Shown: positions 1 through 11,770, counted from the first letter of the stretch. The stretch: DNA of 64,000 nucleotides from Prorocentrum cordatum (GCA_963575745.1 CAUYUJ010018493.1:604561-668560); one strand, 5' to 3'. Notes: generated by a model not told the origin, from the letters alone. Numbers and translations are program-made.

Positions 1-360
1 ACGAACCGTTTGTGGTGTGCCGACTTGGGCAGGGTGGTGCCATGCGAACCCTCCCACTGGAGCATTCGGTGGAGCTCCCTATGGGGCCACGAGACGTGTG
101 AGGGGTGTGCCGAATTGGGTGCGGTGGTGCCATGCGAACCCTCCCACTGGAGCCTTCGGCGGAGCTCTCTATGCGGCCACGAGCCGTGTGAGGGGTGTGC
201 CGAATTGGGTGCGGTGGTGACTTGCGATCCCTCCAACTGGAACCTTCGGTGGATCTCCCTATGGGGCCACGAACCGTGCGAAAGGTGCCGAATTGGGCGC
301 GGTGGTGCCATGCGAACCCTCACATTGGGGTCGTCGGTGGAGCTCCCTATGGGGCCACGA

Positions 361-383
361 ACCGTGTGTGTGTGTGTGTGTGC

Positions 384-415
<32 letters not shown>
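361..415. repeat. (TG)n microsatellite inside a 90-bp unit
   Basis: A pure TG/CG dinucleotide run lengthens one satellite unit by about 40 bp without otherwise changing it. Confidence 0.9.
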
Positions 416-418
<3 letters not shown>

Positions 419-685
419 CCGAATTTGGCGCGGTGGTGCCATGCGAAGCCTCCCACTGAAGCAATCGGTGGAACTCCCTGTGGACCCACGGGACGAATGA
501 GGGATGTGCCGAACTAGGCGCGGCGGTGTCATACGAACCCTCCGACTGGAGCCTGCGGTGGAACTCTCAATGGAGCCGCGAACCGTGTGAGGGTTATGCC
601 GAATTGGGTGCAGTGGTGCCAGGCGAACCCTTCCACTGGAGCAGGAGCCTTCGGTGGAGCTCCCTGTGGGGTCACGGCACGTGTG

Positions 686-828
686 AGGGGCGTCCCAAAA
701 TAATGAACACGCGGAAGGCAGTGGCACGGATGCTAGGAGGAGGGAGTAGGAGAGGAGATGGGACACGGGGCGCTGTCTCTTCAAAACGAAGGCCCAACAC
801 CACAGGATGGTTGGGAAATTTGCATGAC
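686..828. repeat. Cap sequence closing the first 90-bp block
   Basis: A non-satellite block beginning GGGGCGTCCCAAAA, with an AGGAGGGAG tract and the phrase GGGGCGCTGTCTCTTCA. The same block recurs at 2045-2188, again at the end of a run of 90-bp units. Confidence 0.75.
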
Positions 829-2044
829 GAAGGACCTAACCATATGTAACTGCGAATACCGCACTGAAGCTAGCGCTTTCGGTGGAGCCCCGGACCGCGA
901 ACTGCGTGAGGTTGTGCCGAAAAGGGCGAGCTAATGTCATGCATGTCATGCGAACCCTCCCACTGGAACCTTCGATGGAACTCCCAATGGGGCCACGAAC
1001 CGTGTGAGTGGCACGCCGAATTGGGCGCGGTGGTGCAATGCGAATCCTCTCACTGAAGCAATCGGTGGAGCTCCCTATGGGGCCACGGAGCGTGTGAGGG
1101 GTGTGCCGGATGGGGTGCGGTGGTGCCATGCGAACCCTCCCACTGAAGCATTCGGTGGAGCTCCCTATGGAGCCACGGAGCGTGTGAGGGGTGTGACACA
1201 TTGGGCGCGGAAGTGTCCTGCGAACCCTCCAACTGAAACCGTCGGTGGACCTCCCCTCTGGGGACACGAACCGTGCGAAAGGTGTGCCGAAATGGGCGCG
1301 GTGGTGCCATCCGAACCCTTCCACTGGAGCCTGGGGTGGAGCTCTCTCTGGGGCACAACGGTGCCATGCGAACCCTCCCACTGGAGCCTTCTGTGGAACC
1401 CCCTGTGGGGCCACGAACCGTGTAAGGGGTGTCTCGAATTGGGCGCGGTGGTGCCATGCTAACCCTCCCACTGAAGCATTCGGTGGAGCTCCCTATGGGG
1501 CCACGAAGCGTGTGAGGGGTGTGCCAAATTGGGCGCGGTGGTGCCATGCGAACCCTCCCACTGAAACCTTCGGTGGAACTCTCCCTGGGGACACGAACCG
1601 TGTGAAAAGTGTACAGAAATAGGAGCGGTGGTGCAATGGGAACCCTCCCACTGGAGCCTTCCGTGGAGCTCTCTCTGGGGCCACGAGCCGTGTGAGAGAG
1701 TGCCGAATTGGGCGCGGTGGTGCCATGCGAACCCTCCCACTGAAGCCTTCGGTGGAGCGTGTGGGGTCACGAAACGTGTGAAACATGTGCCGAATTGGGC
1801 GCGGTGGTGCCATGCGAACCCTCCGACTGAGATCTTCCGTGGAACTCCCTCTGGGGCCACGAACCGTGTGAGTGGTTTGCCGACTTGGGTGCGGTGGTGC
1901 CACGCGAACACTCCCTTGGGAAACTTCGGTGGAGCTCCCTCTGGGGCCACGAACCGTGTGAGAGGTGTGCCGAACTGGGTGCGGTGGTGCCAGGCGAACA
2001 CTCCCACTGAAGCCTTCGGTGGAGATGGGGCCACGAAATCTGTG

Positions 2045-2188
2045 AGGGGCGTCCCAAAACGGTGGACATGCGGAGGGTTGAGGCACGGATGGGAGGAGGG
2101 AGGAGGGAGGAGGGGGAGGAAGGAGAAACGCGGGGCGCTGTCTCTTCACAATGAGGACCCAACAACACAGGATGATTGGGAAACACGA
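2045..2188. repeat. Cap sequence closing the second 90-bp block
   Basis: Second copy of the cap seen at 686-828, with a longer GGAGGGA tract. It marks the right end of the satellite. Confidence 0.75.
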
Positions 2189-2351
2189 CCCAGGATGGTA
2201 CCCCTGAAACCGGCAATGCTCTCTCGCTTTGGATGTTCATCGCTTGGAATAGCTCCCCAGACGGCGCGGGTATTCTTCGCATCTGGCCGCTGCTTCTCCT
2301 GCGCCGCTTTCCACCGCATCGTCACTCCCATCGCTGCGGCCTCCGCCTCAT

Positions 2352-2540
2352 TCTCCCCCTCCTCCTCCTCCCCCTCCCCCTCCCCCTCCTCCTCCTCCTC
2401 CTCCTCCTCCTCCTCCGCCTCCTCCTCCGCCTCCTCCGCCTCAGCCTCCGCCTCCTCCTCCGCCTCCGCCTCCGCCTCCGCCTCCGCCTCCTCTTCCGCC
2501 TCCTCCTCCTCCTCCTCCTCCTCCTCCTCCTCCTCCCTTC
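2352..2540. repeat. CTC/CCG trinucleotide tract
   Basis: Polypyrimidine triplets (CTC, TCC, GCC) run for about 190 bp. They give Ser/Ala runs on plus and Glu/Arg runs on minus, which explains the long open frames here. Confidence 0.9.
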
Positions 2541-2760
2541 CCCCCCTCCCCGCGCCCTCTGCCTCCCCGCGCGGGCGGGGGTCGCAAGCCTCAGCAGCTG
2601 CAGGGCGAGGTCCCACCTCCGGGGGGGGGGGGCGCCGAAGAGACCCACGCTGACCAGCCCGACATCTCGTGCATCTCTCGGGCGCGCCCTAACCGACCCC
2701 TACAAGCCTCGGAAACATGATCGACCCACGAACCCGGAAAGGAATATATAAATGTAAGGA
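2541..2760. other. Unrecognised spacer
   Basis: GC-rich sequence with no gene seen. It ends in a phrase (GATCGACCCACGAACCCGG) that recurs at about 3348, at the edge of the next tandem unit. Confidence 0.4.
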
Positions 2761-4605
2761 ATGGCATCGTTTCAAAGGCACCTGAGTGGGCGACGGGCAA
2801 ATGCAATGCTAAATGTATCGATCTTGATGTACTGTGCCGAGAGCTGTGCTGTGCTACGCCGTGCTGAACTGCGATGTGCCATGCCGCGATTGTGCTCTAT
2901 ACACATATATATAGCGTTGTGGATCGAGTCCTCGTTGCCACCGAGTCCTGACCGAACTGATCTGGATCTTAAGCTCGAGTTGCCTGAGCAGATGGTAGCT
3001 GCCCCAGAGCTAATCGACAGACGTGACATGCCAGGAGGACGCGCCGCGGAACGTCCCAAGGAACGCGCCAGGCGACGTGCCAGGGAACGTGCCATGGGCA
3101 CGCACCGCGGGACGTGCGAAGGGGGCGCGCTACGGAACGTGCCAATGGACGTGCCGCGGAACGTGCCAGGCGACGCGCCGCGCGACGTGCCAGGTAGACT
3201 CGCCACGGAACGCGCCCAGGCGCCGAATTTCAGAAATGTGGCAATTCCCTTGTGTTTTTGGACCCTGACCCCGCCGATCTACGTGAGACGTACCAATGTT
3301 TACCCACCCCAGCAATTCAGACAACACGCTCAAGGCGTTGTAACATGATCGACCCACGAACCCGGAAAGGAATATAGAAATGTAACGCATGGCAGCGTCT
3401 TCAAAGACACCTGATTGGGTGACGGGCAAGTGCAATGCTGATCGTATCGATCTTGATGTACGGTGCCGAGGGCTGTGCTGTGCTGCACCGTGCTGAACTG
3501 CGATGTGCCATGCTGCGATTGTGCTCTATAGCGTCGTGGATCGAGTCCTCCTTTGCATCCGAGTCCTGACCGAACTGATCTGGATCTTAAGCTCGAGCTG
3601 CCTGAACACATAGTAGCTGCCCCAGAGCTAATTGACAGGGGACATGCCAGGAGGACGCGCCGCGAAACGTCCCAAGGGACGCGCCAGGCGACGTGCCAGG
3701 GGACGTGCCATGGGGTCGCACCGTAGGACGTGCCAAAGGGACGCGCTACGGAACGTGCCAATGGATGTGCCACGGAATGTGCCAGGGGACGCGCCACGCG
3801 ACGTGCCAGGGGGACTCGCCAAGGTACGCCCCACGGAACGTGCCAAGGAACGTGCCAAATTGCAATGCTGATTGTATCGATCTTGATGTACCGTGCCGAA
3901 GTCTGTGCTGTGCTGCACCGTGCTGAATTGTGATGTGCCATGCCGCGGGTGTGCTCTAGAGCGTCGTGGATCGAGTCCTCCTTTGCATCCGAGTCCTGAC
4001 CGAACTGATCTGGATCTTAAGCTCGAGCTGCCTGAACACATAGTAGCTGCCGCAGAGCTAATTGACAGACGTACATGCCAGGAGGACGCGCCGCGGAACG
4101 TCTCAAGGGACGCGCCAGGCGACGTGCCAATGGACGTGCCACGAAGACGCACCGCGGGACGTGCCGAGGGGACGCGATCCGGAACGTGCCAATGCACGTG
4201 CCACGGGACGTGCCAGGGGACGCGCCGCGCGACGTGCCAGGGGGACACGCCACGGGACGCGCCACGGAACGTGCCAGGTTGTAATGCTGATTGTATCGAT
4301 CTTGATGTACGAGGGCTGTGCTGTGCTGCGCTTTGCTGAACTGCGATGTGCCATGCTGCGATTGTGCTCTATAGCGTTGTGGATCGAGTCCTCCTTTGCA
4401 TCCGAGTCCTGACCGAACTGATCTGGATCTTAAGCTCGAGCTGCCTCAGCACATAGTAGCTGCCACAGAGCTAATTGACAGGGGAACATGCCAGGAGGAT
4501 GCGCCGCGGAACGTCCTAAGGGACGCGCCAGGCGACGTGCCAGGGGACGTGCCACGGGGACGCACCGCGGGACGTGCCGAGGGGACGCGCTACGGAACGT
4601 TAAAA
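2761..4605. repeat. Tandem 0.42-0.63-kb unit, about four copies
   Basis: Each unit carries the phrase GTATCGATCTTGATGTAC (about 2816, 3445, 3877, 4294), a TGTGCTGTGCTGC run, the phrase CTGATCTGGATCTTAAGCTC, and a sub-array of about 12-bp GGACGTGCCACG-like repeats. Length differences lie mostly in the sub-array. An inverted single copy of the 73-bp unit found at 5086-5400 sits inside at 3225-3290. Confidence 0.85.
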
Positions 4606-4664
4606 TGCGTGGTCCTTGCTCGGGGCAACCATGTTAGACATCCCCCTGGATGGCCTGGACACTT

Positions 4665-4872
4665 AATTACCTGCGCCCGCGCTCCCAGGGCCACGATCCC
4701 TCGTAAATTACGCTGCGCCCGCGCTCCCAGGGCCGCGATCCCTGTAAATTACACTGCGTCCGCGCTCCCAGGGCTACGATCCCCTGTAAATTACACTACA
4801 CCCGCGCTCCCAGGGCCACGATCCCTCGTACATTACGCTACGTCAGCGCTCCCAGGGCCACGATCCCTCGTA
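4665..4872. repeat. 42-bp satellite, about five copies
   Basis: Units built on GCTCCCAGGGCCACGATCCC followed by TCGTAAATTAC, spaced 42 bp (4691, 4733, 4774, 4816). The same family, with the same period, forms the longer array at 30137-30760. Confidence 0.85.
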
Positions 4873-5085
4873 AGGGCTCCTGGGCCCTCCTGGGTCTTCC
4901 TTGGACCTCTTGGGCCCTCCTGGGCTCTCCTGGAGACTCCTGGAGCTTCTCCTGGCCCTCCTTGGGCCCCCTGGTGCCACTTGGAGCCTCCTGGGTTCTC
5001 CTGGGCCCTCCTGGGCTCTCCTGGGCCCTCCTGGGCTCTCCTGGGCTCTCCTGGAGCCTCCTGGGCCCTCCTGGGCGAAGTCAAG
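4873..5085. repeat. Short CTCCTGGGCC minisatellite
   Basis: About 10-bp units of CTCCTGGGCC/CTCCTGGGCT. They translate as Gly/Leu/Pro/Trp or Gln/Glu/Gly/Pro strings in all frames. Confidence 0.85.
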
Positions 5086-5400
5086 GTCCGAAAACACATG
5101 GGACTTGCCACATTTCTGAAATTCGGTGCCACCCCTCACGCAGGTCGGCGGGGTCAGGATCCGAAAACACATGGGATTTGCCACATTTCTGGAATTCCGT
5201 ATCACCCCTCACGCAGATCGGCGGGGTCAGGGTCCAAAAACACAAAGGATTTGCCACATTTCTGGACTTCCGCGCCACCCCTCACGCAGATCGGCGGGGT
5301 CAGGGTCCAAAAACACAGGGGATTTGACACATTTCGGGCATTCCGTGCCACACCTCACGCAGATCGGCGGGGTCAGGGTCCAAAAACACAAGGGATTTCT
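5086..5400. repeat. 73-bp tandem array, about 4.5 copies
   Basis: The phrase CCACATTTCTG (or a close variant) recurs at 5108, 5181, 5254 and 5327, with CACGCAGATCGGCGGGGTCA between. One inverted copy lies at 3225-3290. Confidence 0.9.
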
Positions 5401-6440
5401 GCTATTTCCGAACTTATGCAACTTCAAGAATCCAAAACTCTGTTCCCAGCGCCGTTCCGGAGGCCGCGGTACCTAGTTATTTATCGAGCGAACGCGTTTA
5501 CCTTGTTTTTTATCGTTTAAAGTCGATGTCGGAAAAAGTCGACTTCACCTGTGAAATATCGAGGTTTCCTTAAAGGCAGTAAAATTCCAAGAGCACGATC
5601 TGCGTGAGGGGTGGCGAAAAATGGCCTTCGTCCTCACAGTTGAAATCCGCCGGCCCCCTTCGACCTCGTAATTTATCGCACAAGAATTCCGCCGGCCCCC
5701 TTCAAGTAAAAACCGGGGGGAAGACTATCTAAAAGAGAACCCTGGGCTCGAGCCCTTTCCGGGAAAAATGCTTGTTTTGGGCCTCCCCCCCTCGCGCGGT
5801 CCATCAACAAGGAACAGTAAGCAGCAAGAGGCAGAACTGTAACAGTGGAAACTGGAAGCTGCAAAGAAGCAGAACTGTAACAGTGGAAACTGGAAGCTGC
5901 AACTGGTACAGGAAACTGCGAACCTTCGTCCCACAGCCTGGTGGCCCCACAAGGGGGCCGGCGGATATGAATTGCCCTCCTCTAACACCCTCCCGCTAGC
6001 CCTTCCGCCCCATGTCTCTCTTCACAATCCAGCATGAATCTACAACGATAACAAGAACAAAAACAGACTGGTCCGACTGGTCCGCCCGAAACCGTCAGAC
6101 CGCACACAGCATGGAAGGGCGCAGCGACGCAGCAACGGACGCAACAACGGATCAAGCCGAACCAACCGAACGCAACCGACTGCGACGTAACCGATCCGAA
6201 CGAACCGCGGACACCTTTGGGATCCACTTCCGACCTGCCCGAAGCTTGAAATTGCCAAGAGACACCCGAGTCAGAACATCAATCGCCGCCTCTTGCCGCG
6301 GCGGCACGCGTTGATGGCAGCGTTGTACATCTCCGTGTTTCTGCGCGAGCGCGCGCGCGCGGGCAGCGTCCCAGAGAACATTGAAATTGCGATGTGCGAT
6401 GCGCGGTGCGGGCCCCATGCTGCTATAGTTCAGCGATCTG
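5401..6440. other. No gene seen; holds a 38-bp duplication
   Basis: A tandem duplication of period 38 lies at 5831-5902 (GCAGAACTGTAACAGTGGAA, twice). The stretch 6150-6215 resembles 39245-39310 (both carry ACCGAACGCAA followed by CGACTGCGACG), which marks a dispersed repeat. Nothing else is recognised. Confidence 0.5.
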
Positions 6441-6887
6441 GCATCCGAGTCACGATGAGGACCTGAGAGGCCCAGATTCCTAAACTGAAGGCCTTCAGCA
6501 GAAGGATGGAAGGGGAAATCTCCTCATCCTCCTCCTGTTTCTCGCTCCCTGCTCTTCCTCCCTCCTCGACGTCATCCCCCTTCCTGCGCTGCTCACATAT
6601 CTTGCCCAGGGCCGGCTGGTCGCCGCGCCTCCCCCCATGCGAAGAGCATCCCACACTCCGAGGTGGCAACTGGCTGTCCGCGCCAACGCCCGGTACCTCA
6701 CGCGAGCAACCAGAGGCCGCACGAGGACACCCAGATCGTGGCGCAGCAGAGGCAGCACGAAGAGCTCCGTGAACGAGGAGCTCAGTACCGACGACGAGGA
6801 GCTCAGTACCGACGACGAGCAGAGGGGGCATCCTGGCGATGCCCCAGCAAGTCTTGCCTGCAGCGAGGGCTAACAGGGGCCTCCGAG

Positions 6888-7031
6888 ATGGGGTCGGAGG
6901 ATCGCGCCGCATCGGCGATACATCGGCGACGTCGGCGATGCATCGTTCACGTCGGCGTAAAAGAAATCGGCCTCCGCATCGAGCCGCATCGGCGATGCAT
7001 CGTCGATGCGGCGCGATCCTCCGACCCCATC
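6888..7031. repeat. Long inverted repeat with 28-bp perfect arms
   Basis: Left arm 6888-6915 and right arm 7004-7031 are perfect reverse complements starting GATGGGGTCGGAGG. Pairing continues inward with a few mismatches through GCATCGGCGAT repeats. The predicted hairpin is about 144 nt overall. Confidence 0.9.
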
Positions 7032-7254
7032 TACTTAGACCCCATCTAGGAGGCCTAGAGCGCCAAGCAGCCAACGATAGTCACGACGACGCCGCGGGCC
7101 ATCCTAGCGGCACTCGGGGCTGGGGTCGCGGCGCTGGCGGGGGGCGGGGGGCAGTGGGGCCGAGCCTGGCCGGAGCCAGAGCGGGGCAAGCACTGCAGAC
7201 GCGAAGCTAGCAGCGTCATCATCCTCGGGGGCCTCCCGCGGGGGGGGGGAAGGG

Positions 7255-7880
7255 GGATTGGCGACTCTGCGAGGGTGCCTCGAGCGGGAGCCCCAGATCG
7301 AGACACGCCCGGGTCGACTCTTGCGAGGATGTCTCGAGCGACAGCCCCGGACTGGGACACGCCCTGGCGCGCCCCAGCGCGCGCCGGCAGATCCCCCGAA
7401 ATGGCCCCGCGCGGTGGGTACTCTCTCGCGCGCTGGGGGTCGACAGTGAGAGGATGTCTCGCGCGAGAGCCCCGGGCTGGGGCGCGCCCTGGAGCCTTCC
7501 GCGCGCGCCCGGGGCCGACTTTGGGAGGATGTCTCGAGCGAGAGCCCCGGGCTGGGACACACCTGGTGCGCCCCGGCGCCCGTCCGAGGGCCTCCTTCGG
7601 AGAGGCTCGGGGGGCCGGTTTGTTGAGGATGTCCCACGCGACGACGCCGCCAATTGGAACTCGCCGCCGGACTTCCGAGATTTTCCGGAAACGACAAGGG
7701 AGCCTCTAGAGTCTAGAGGCTTTCTTGAGGAAGCTTCGGGAAGCCGGTTTTCTGAGCATGTCCCACGCAAGGGCGCTCGTTTGGAATTCGTCGGGGACCC
7801 TCTGAGGGCCTCCTTGGGGAGGCTCGGAAAGCCGGTTCTCTGAGGATGTCCCAAACGAGGGCGCCGGCTTGGAATTCTTC
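7255..7880. repeat. Irregular GAGGATGTCTCGAGCG repeats
   Basis: About eight units of 55-105 bp begin with GAGGATGTCTCGAGCG or GAGGATGTCCCACGCG and carry GAGAGCCCCGGGCTGGGAC. Spacing is irregular. The long minus-strand frames here are products of the repeat. Confidence 0.75.
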
Positions 7881-8149
7881 GCCAGATGTCCCGAAGTTCC
7901 CAAGTTTCCCAGACCTCAAACAGGGGGGGACGGCTGGCGGGCCCCTTCCCTCGCGCGCTGGGGGGTCAGGACGACGAGAGCTCGCAAGACAAACCCCCTC
8001 AAACGACCACCGTCCGGGGCCGCGACCAACTCCCAACCCTGGCTCAACCCAAATCCAGCCTTGCAGAACCCTGATCCGGCGCCCTGGCTGCCCCCGTTGA
8101 CGCTGAGCCCCGTCACGTGAGCCCCGGCTGACGTTGCCCCCGAAGGGCC

Positions 8150-8290
8150 TCTGGGCCATTTGGACACTATGCCGCCCAACAGCGAATGTTGTCCAAAACC
8201 GGCAGCGGCCGCTGTTGGGCAGGCGGCCTCCTGCCTCAAAGGAACCACACCCGCCAAGACACGGACAGCGAGTCCTGCTCAAAATGATCT
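8150..8290. repeat. Dispersed repeat with hairpin, copy 1
   Basis: Contains an 11-bp perfect inverted repeat (GCCCAACAGCG with CGCTGTTGGGC) followed by AGGCGGCCTCCTGCCTC and GCGAGTCCTGCTCAAAATGA. Related sequence occurs at 18600-18755, in part at 17585-17640, and its 3' part at 8700-8765. Confidence 0.7.
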
Positions 8291-8434
8291 CACCAAGATG
8301 TGCTGTCAGGAATCGCTGTTTTCTCAATGCAGTGTGAGTTCTTGGTACAGAAGGCCGGCCCACAAAGCTGGCACCTGGGACTTGCACCTGCCACCTCTCC
8401 TCTGAGCCACAAAGGCTACCGACAACATGATAAC

Positions 8435-8620
8435 AACTGGAAACGACACGGCCGTTTTTTTACCGGTTCCGTTTTGCCGTTGTTTTGCTGGTTTCGACGC
8501 CGCTTTTTTACCGGTTCCGTCGCCGTTTTTTGACCGGTTCCGGCTCCGGGTCCAATCCTGGAGCCGTCATTTTGCCGTTTCTGGTCGCCGTTTTTTGCCG
8601 TTTCCATTTTTAAAAGACAT
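8435..8620. repeat. T-tract repeats GCCGTTTTTT / ACCGGTTCCG
   Basis: Short units alternating T-runs with GCCG and ACCGGTTCCG over about 185 bp. No coding signal. Confidence 0.7.
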
Positions 8621-8939
8621 TTTTCGGAATCGGTGAAAACACGGCCCTGCCGCTTCCGGGGCCCACAAAGGGCCTACCCACCCACCCCGTGCTATCACAA
8701 ATCCGACCTGGCATACCAGCCAGGACACGGACAGGGAGTCCTGCTCAAAATGATCAGGAAACGCCGTCGGTCTTTCTTCCCACTCGCTCCGTGCCCATGC
8801 CGCTCGCGCCCCCGAAGGACCCCCCAGGGAGAGCCAAGAGCATCCCCGCGCCCAGAGAGGAGCGGCTGTACACCGCCCCCCTGGCGCGCGGGTCCTCGGG
8901 GCGCCCTGGAGGTTCAGGGTGTCCTGGGTGTCGGGGGCT

Positions 8940-9115
8940 GCTGGGTGGGGGATCCAGGATCGAGGAGGAGGAGGAGGAGGAAGAGGAGGAGGATCGAGGA
9001 TCGAGGAAGAAGATCGAGGAGGAGGAGGCTGACCGGGGACGAAGGGAGACTGGGAGGAATGATCGAGAAGGGCAGAGGAGTAGATGGAGAAGGATCGGGG
9101 AGGGAGGAGGTTTGA
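8940..9115. repeat. GGA/GAT-rich tract, first part of a higher-order repeat
   Basis: A GAGGAGGAGGAAGAGG-type tract that recurs in the same relative position at 10146-10280 and, reversed in richness, near 11950-12060. Confidence 0.7.
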
Positions 9116-9116
9116 G

Positions 9117-9445
9117 GGCCAGTGTAGGCCCAAGAGTCATCAACGATGTTGGAATGAACCCTCTCTCCAAGCTCCCTCTTCACAGACCCCATACAACGGT
9201 TCACTTCCACTGAAGGAACTGCCTCGTTGGAAGACAACCATTTGAATATCCTGAAGCGTGCCAAAACATTGTTCTCGGAATTCCAACGCCACGGATGAAC
9301 CTGGCTGCTGCGTCTTGACGATCCAGACTCGTGCCAGAACGTCAACTGTGGGACTTCCACACCCGAAATCAACATAACTTCTGCGCCCACGTAATCCGGA
9401 ATCTTTCAAAAACACCATTTCTGGTACGCAAATCATGAGCATTCG
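9117..9445. repeat. ~330-bp block of the higher-order repeat, copy 1
   Basis: Shares GATGTTGGAATG, CATACAACGGTTCA, GCCAAAACATTG and TCGGAATTCCAACGCCACGG with 10281-10610, in the same order and spacing. No open frame is shared between the two copies. Confidence 0.85.
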
Positions 9446-10060
9446 TGGAACAACTGCAAATTCTGAAAACGAATTTCTGCGGCGCTAAAGCGAGAATCAC
9501 ATTTTGAGAAAGGGGCCGCCCTCAATCCGTGAAGCTCCTGCAAATGTCAAAAAAAAAATGCGCGCGGCGCTAACGCGAGAACCGCATTCTGAAAAGGAAG
9601 CGCCATAAATCCGTGAAATTCTTTACTTGTTTAAATAGAATGTGCGCGACGCTAAGGTGAGAGCTACATGTTGAAAACGACCCGCCCTCAATCCGTGAAG
9701 CTCTTGCAAACATTGAAACAGAATGTGCGCCGCGCTAATGTGGCGAGGGCTCCATTTTGAAAACCACCCGCCCTCAATCCGTGAAGCTTCGTAAATTTAT
9801 AAAACGAATGTGCGCCGCACTAAAACGAGAGCCACATTTTCAAAACCACCCGTCCTCAATCCGTGAAACTCTTGTACAAGTTGAAAACGAATGTGCGCGG
9901 CGCCAAAGCGAGAGCTACATTTTTGAAAACCACACGCCCTCACTGCGAAAATCTCTTGCACATTTTGAAGACGAATGTTCGCAGTGCGAAGGCGAGAGCC
10001 ACATTTTGAAAGCGACCCGCCCTCCATGTGTGAACCTGCTGCTACTTCTGAGCTTCAGAA
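9446..10060. repeat. 83-bp tandem array, about seven copies
   Basis: The phrase CCGCCCTCAATCCGTGAA(A/G)CTC recurs about every 83 bp, each unit also carrying GAATGTGCGCGGCGC and GAGAGCCACATTTTGAAA. The same unit forms 10610-10985 and 11771-11865. Confidence 0.9.
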
Positions 10061-10280
10061 TCGTAAGTGGTGACGGTGCCTCAGGCGAAACGCCCGGCTC
10101 GCCCTAAAAACTGGCATCGGGGTGCGATAGGGAAAAGTTATCTGCATGGAGAAGGATTGGAAAAAGGAGGGTCGAGGATAGGGAGGGGAATCGAGGGAGC
10201 AGGACATTCGAGCAGGACATTCGAGGAGGATGGGGGGTGATGATGATGATGATGAGGAGGAGGAGGAGGAGGAGGACCCG

Positions 10281-10610
10281 TGCAACCCCAAGAAGCCTCA
10301 ATGATGTTGGAATGGACCCTCCCTCCAAACTATCTCTTCATAGACCCATACAACGGTTCATGTCCATTGAGGGAACTGCCCCGTTGGAAGACAAACGTTC
10401 GAAGATCCCGAATCGTGCCAAAACATTGATCTCGGAATTCCAACGCCACGGATCAACCTCACTGCTGCGTCTTGGCAACCATGAGCCGTGTCAGAAAGCC
10501 ATTCCTGGGACCTCAACACAGCGAGTTAACATAACTGTTGCACCCGCGTAATCCTGAATCCTTTCAAAACACCCATTCTGACACGTTGATTATGGGAGTC
10601 CGTGATGCTC
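10281..10610. repeat. ~330-bp block of the higher-order repeat, copy 2
   Basis: Homologous to 9117-9445 throughout, with scattered substitutions and small indels. Confidence 0.85.
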
Positions 10611-10976
10611 TTGCAACGGTTGTAAGCGAATGTGCGCGGCGCCAAAGCGAGAACCACACTTTGTGCGCCGCGCTAGGGCGGGAACCACATGTTGGAAACA
10701 ACCCGCCCTCAATCCGTGAAACTCTTGCAACATCTTAAAACAAATGTGTGCGAGAGCCACATTTTGAAAAAGAGCCGCCCTCAATATGTGAACCTCTTGC
10801 AAATGTTTTAAACGAATGTGCGCCACGCTAAAGATAGAACCACATTTTGAAAACCACCCGCCATTAATCCTTGAAACTCTTTCGAACTGTCAGAAATAAT
10901 GTGCGCCGCGCCAACGCGAGAACCACATTTTGAAAAGAAACCGCCCTCAATCCGCGAAGCTCTTGCAAATGTTGAA
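10610..10976. repeat. 83-bp tandem array, second block, interrupted
   Basis: About four and a half 83-bp units. The last unit is cut at GTTGAA and its second half resumes near 11771, after an inserted ~0.8-kb segment. Confidence 0.85.
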
Positions 10977-11770
10977 CTAGAACCATCGCGCGCTTCGCGC
11001 GCGCTCAAGTTCTAGCTAGCTTATTGGGGCCTCCTCGGAGCATCCTAGTCGTCATGGGACCTTCTTGGCATGTCTTCGGGGGCCTCTTAGAAAGAGTTTT
11101 GAAGCCTTTGGGGTGCCGTCTTGGGGCCTCTTGGAGCCTATTTGGGGCTTCTTGGGGGCCTCTTGGGGGCCTCTTCGGGCCCCTTTGGGGCCTCTTAGGG
11201 CCTCTTGGGGGCTTCCTGGGGGCATCTTGGGGCCTCTTGTGGGCATCTTGGGGCGGAGAGCTTGAGTTTTCAGTTCGCGTTCCCTCTCTTGGGCCCCTCT
11301 TGGGGCCTTCTTGGGACCCTCTTGCGCCGTCTTGGGCGGCTCTGGGGCCGTCTCGGGGCTCTCTCGGGCCGTCTTGGGGCCCTCTTGGGAGCCTCTTGGG
11401 CCGTCTTGGAACGGTTTGGGGAGCCTCTTGGGCGGCACTTTAGCGCCGGAAACACGAAACAGCGATAATGCAACACAAACATTGAAAAATCAAAAAAAAT
11501 GTAAATCAACGATTTTGCCCCTCTCGGGGCGCTCTTCGGCGGCGTCTTAAAGACCTCTTGGGGCGTCTTGGGGGCCTCTGGGGCAATTCAAACGCATCGT
11601 GCGTCGACGGAGACTCCTGGACGTCGTCTTGGGGGCGTCTCGAGACCGCCAGGGGCCGCCGGGATTGCTGTCTGAGGGCTTCCCGGGGCGATTCGAAGCC
11701 TCCCACAGGCGGGCGAGGGCCCCGGGCCACACATTTGTGGTCGGGGTCCCGGCCCCCGGCCCCCGGTGTA
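10977..11770 (-). mobile_element. Inserted class-B array segment with terminal hairpin
   Basis: The segment lies inside a single 83-bp satellite unit, so it arrived later. Read on minus it is an array of CCAAGAGGCCCC-type repeats holding the block GGGAACGCGAACTGAAAAC (11251-11285 on plus), shared with 45837-45877 and 59247-59280. Its plus-left end is CTAG followed by a hairpin of seven G/C pairs (CGCGCGC, loop TTC) nested in CTAGAAC/GTTCTAG. A hairpin a few bases from a CTAG end recalls Helitron 3' ends, but the other end shows no clear TC start, so the class is uncertain. Confidence 0.5.

Larger units (their letters stand above)
1..2045. repeat. 90-bp satellite array, about 22 copies
   Basis: The phrase GGTGGTGCCATGCGAACC recurs about every 90 bp (for example 33, 123, 213, 301). 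Because 90 is a multiple of three, each frame stays open over several units and gives Cys/Trp-rich 30-residue repeats on the plus strand and Arg/Pro-rich ones on the minus strand. Scattered indels break every frame, so coding is unlikely. The array is split into two blocks, each followed by the same cap sequence. Confidence 0.9.

Noticed and set aside
1-2045. CRISPR-like look of regular 90-bp units
   Set aside because: Units are continuous homologous repeats with no unique spacers, in a eukaryotic setting, and there are no cas genes.
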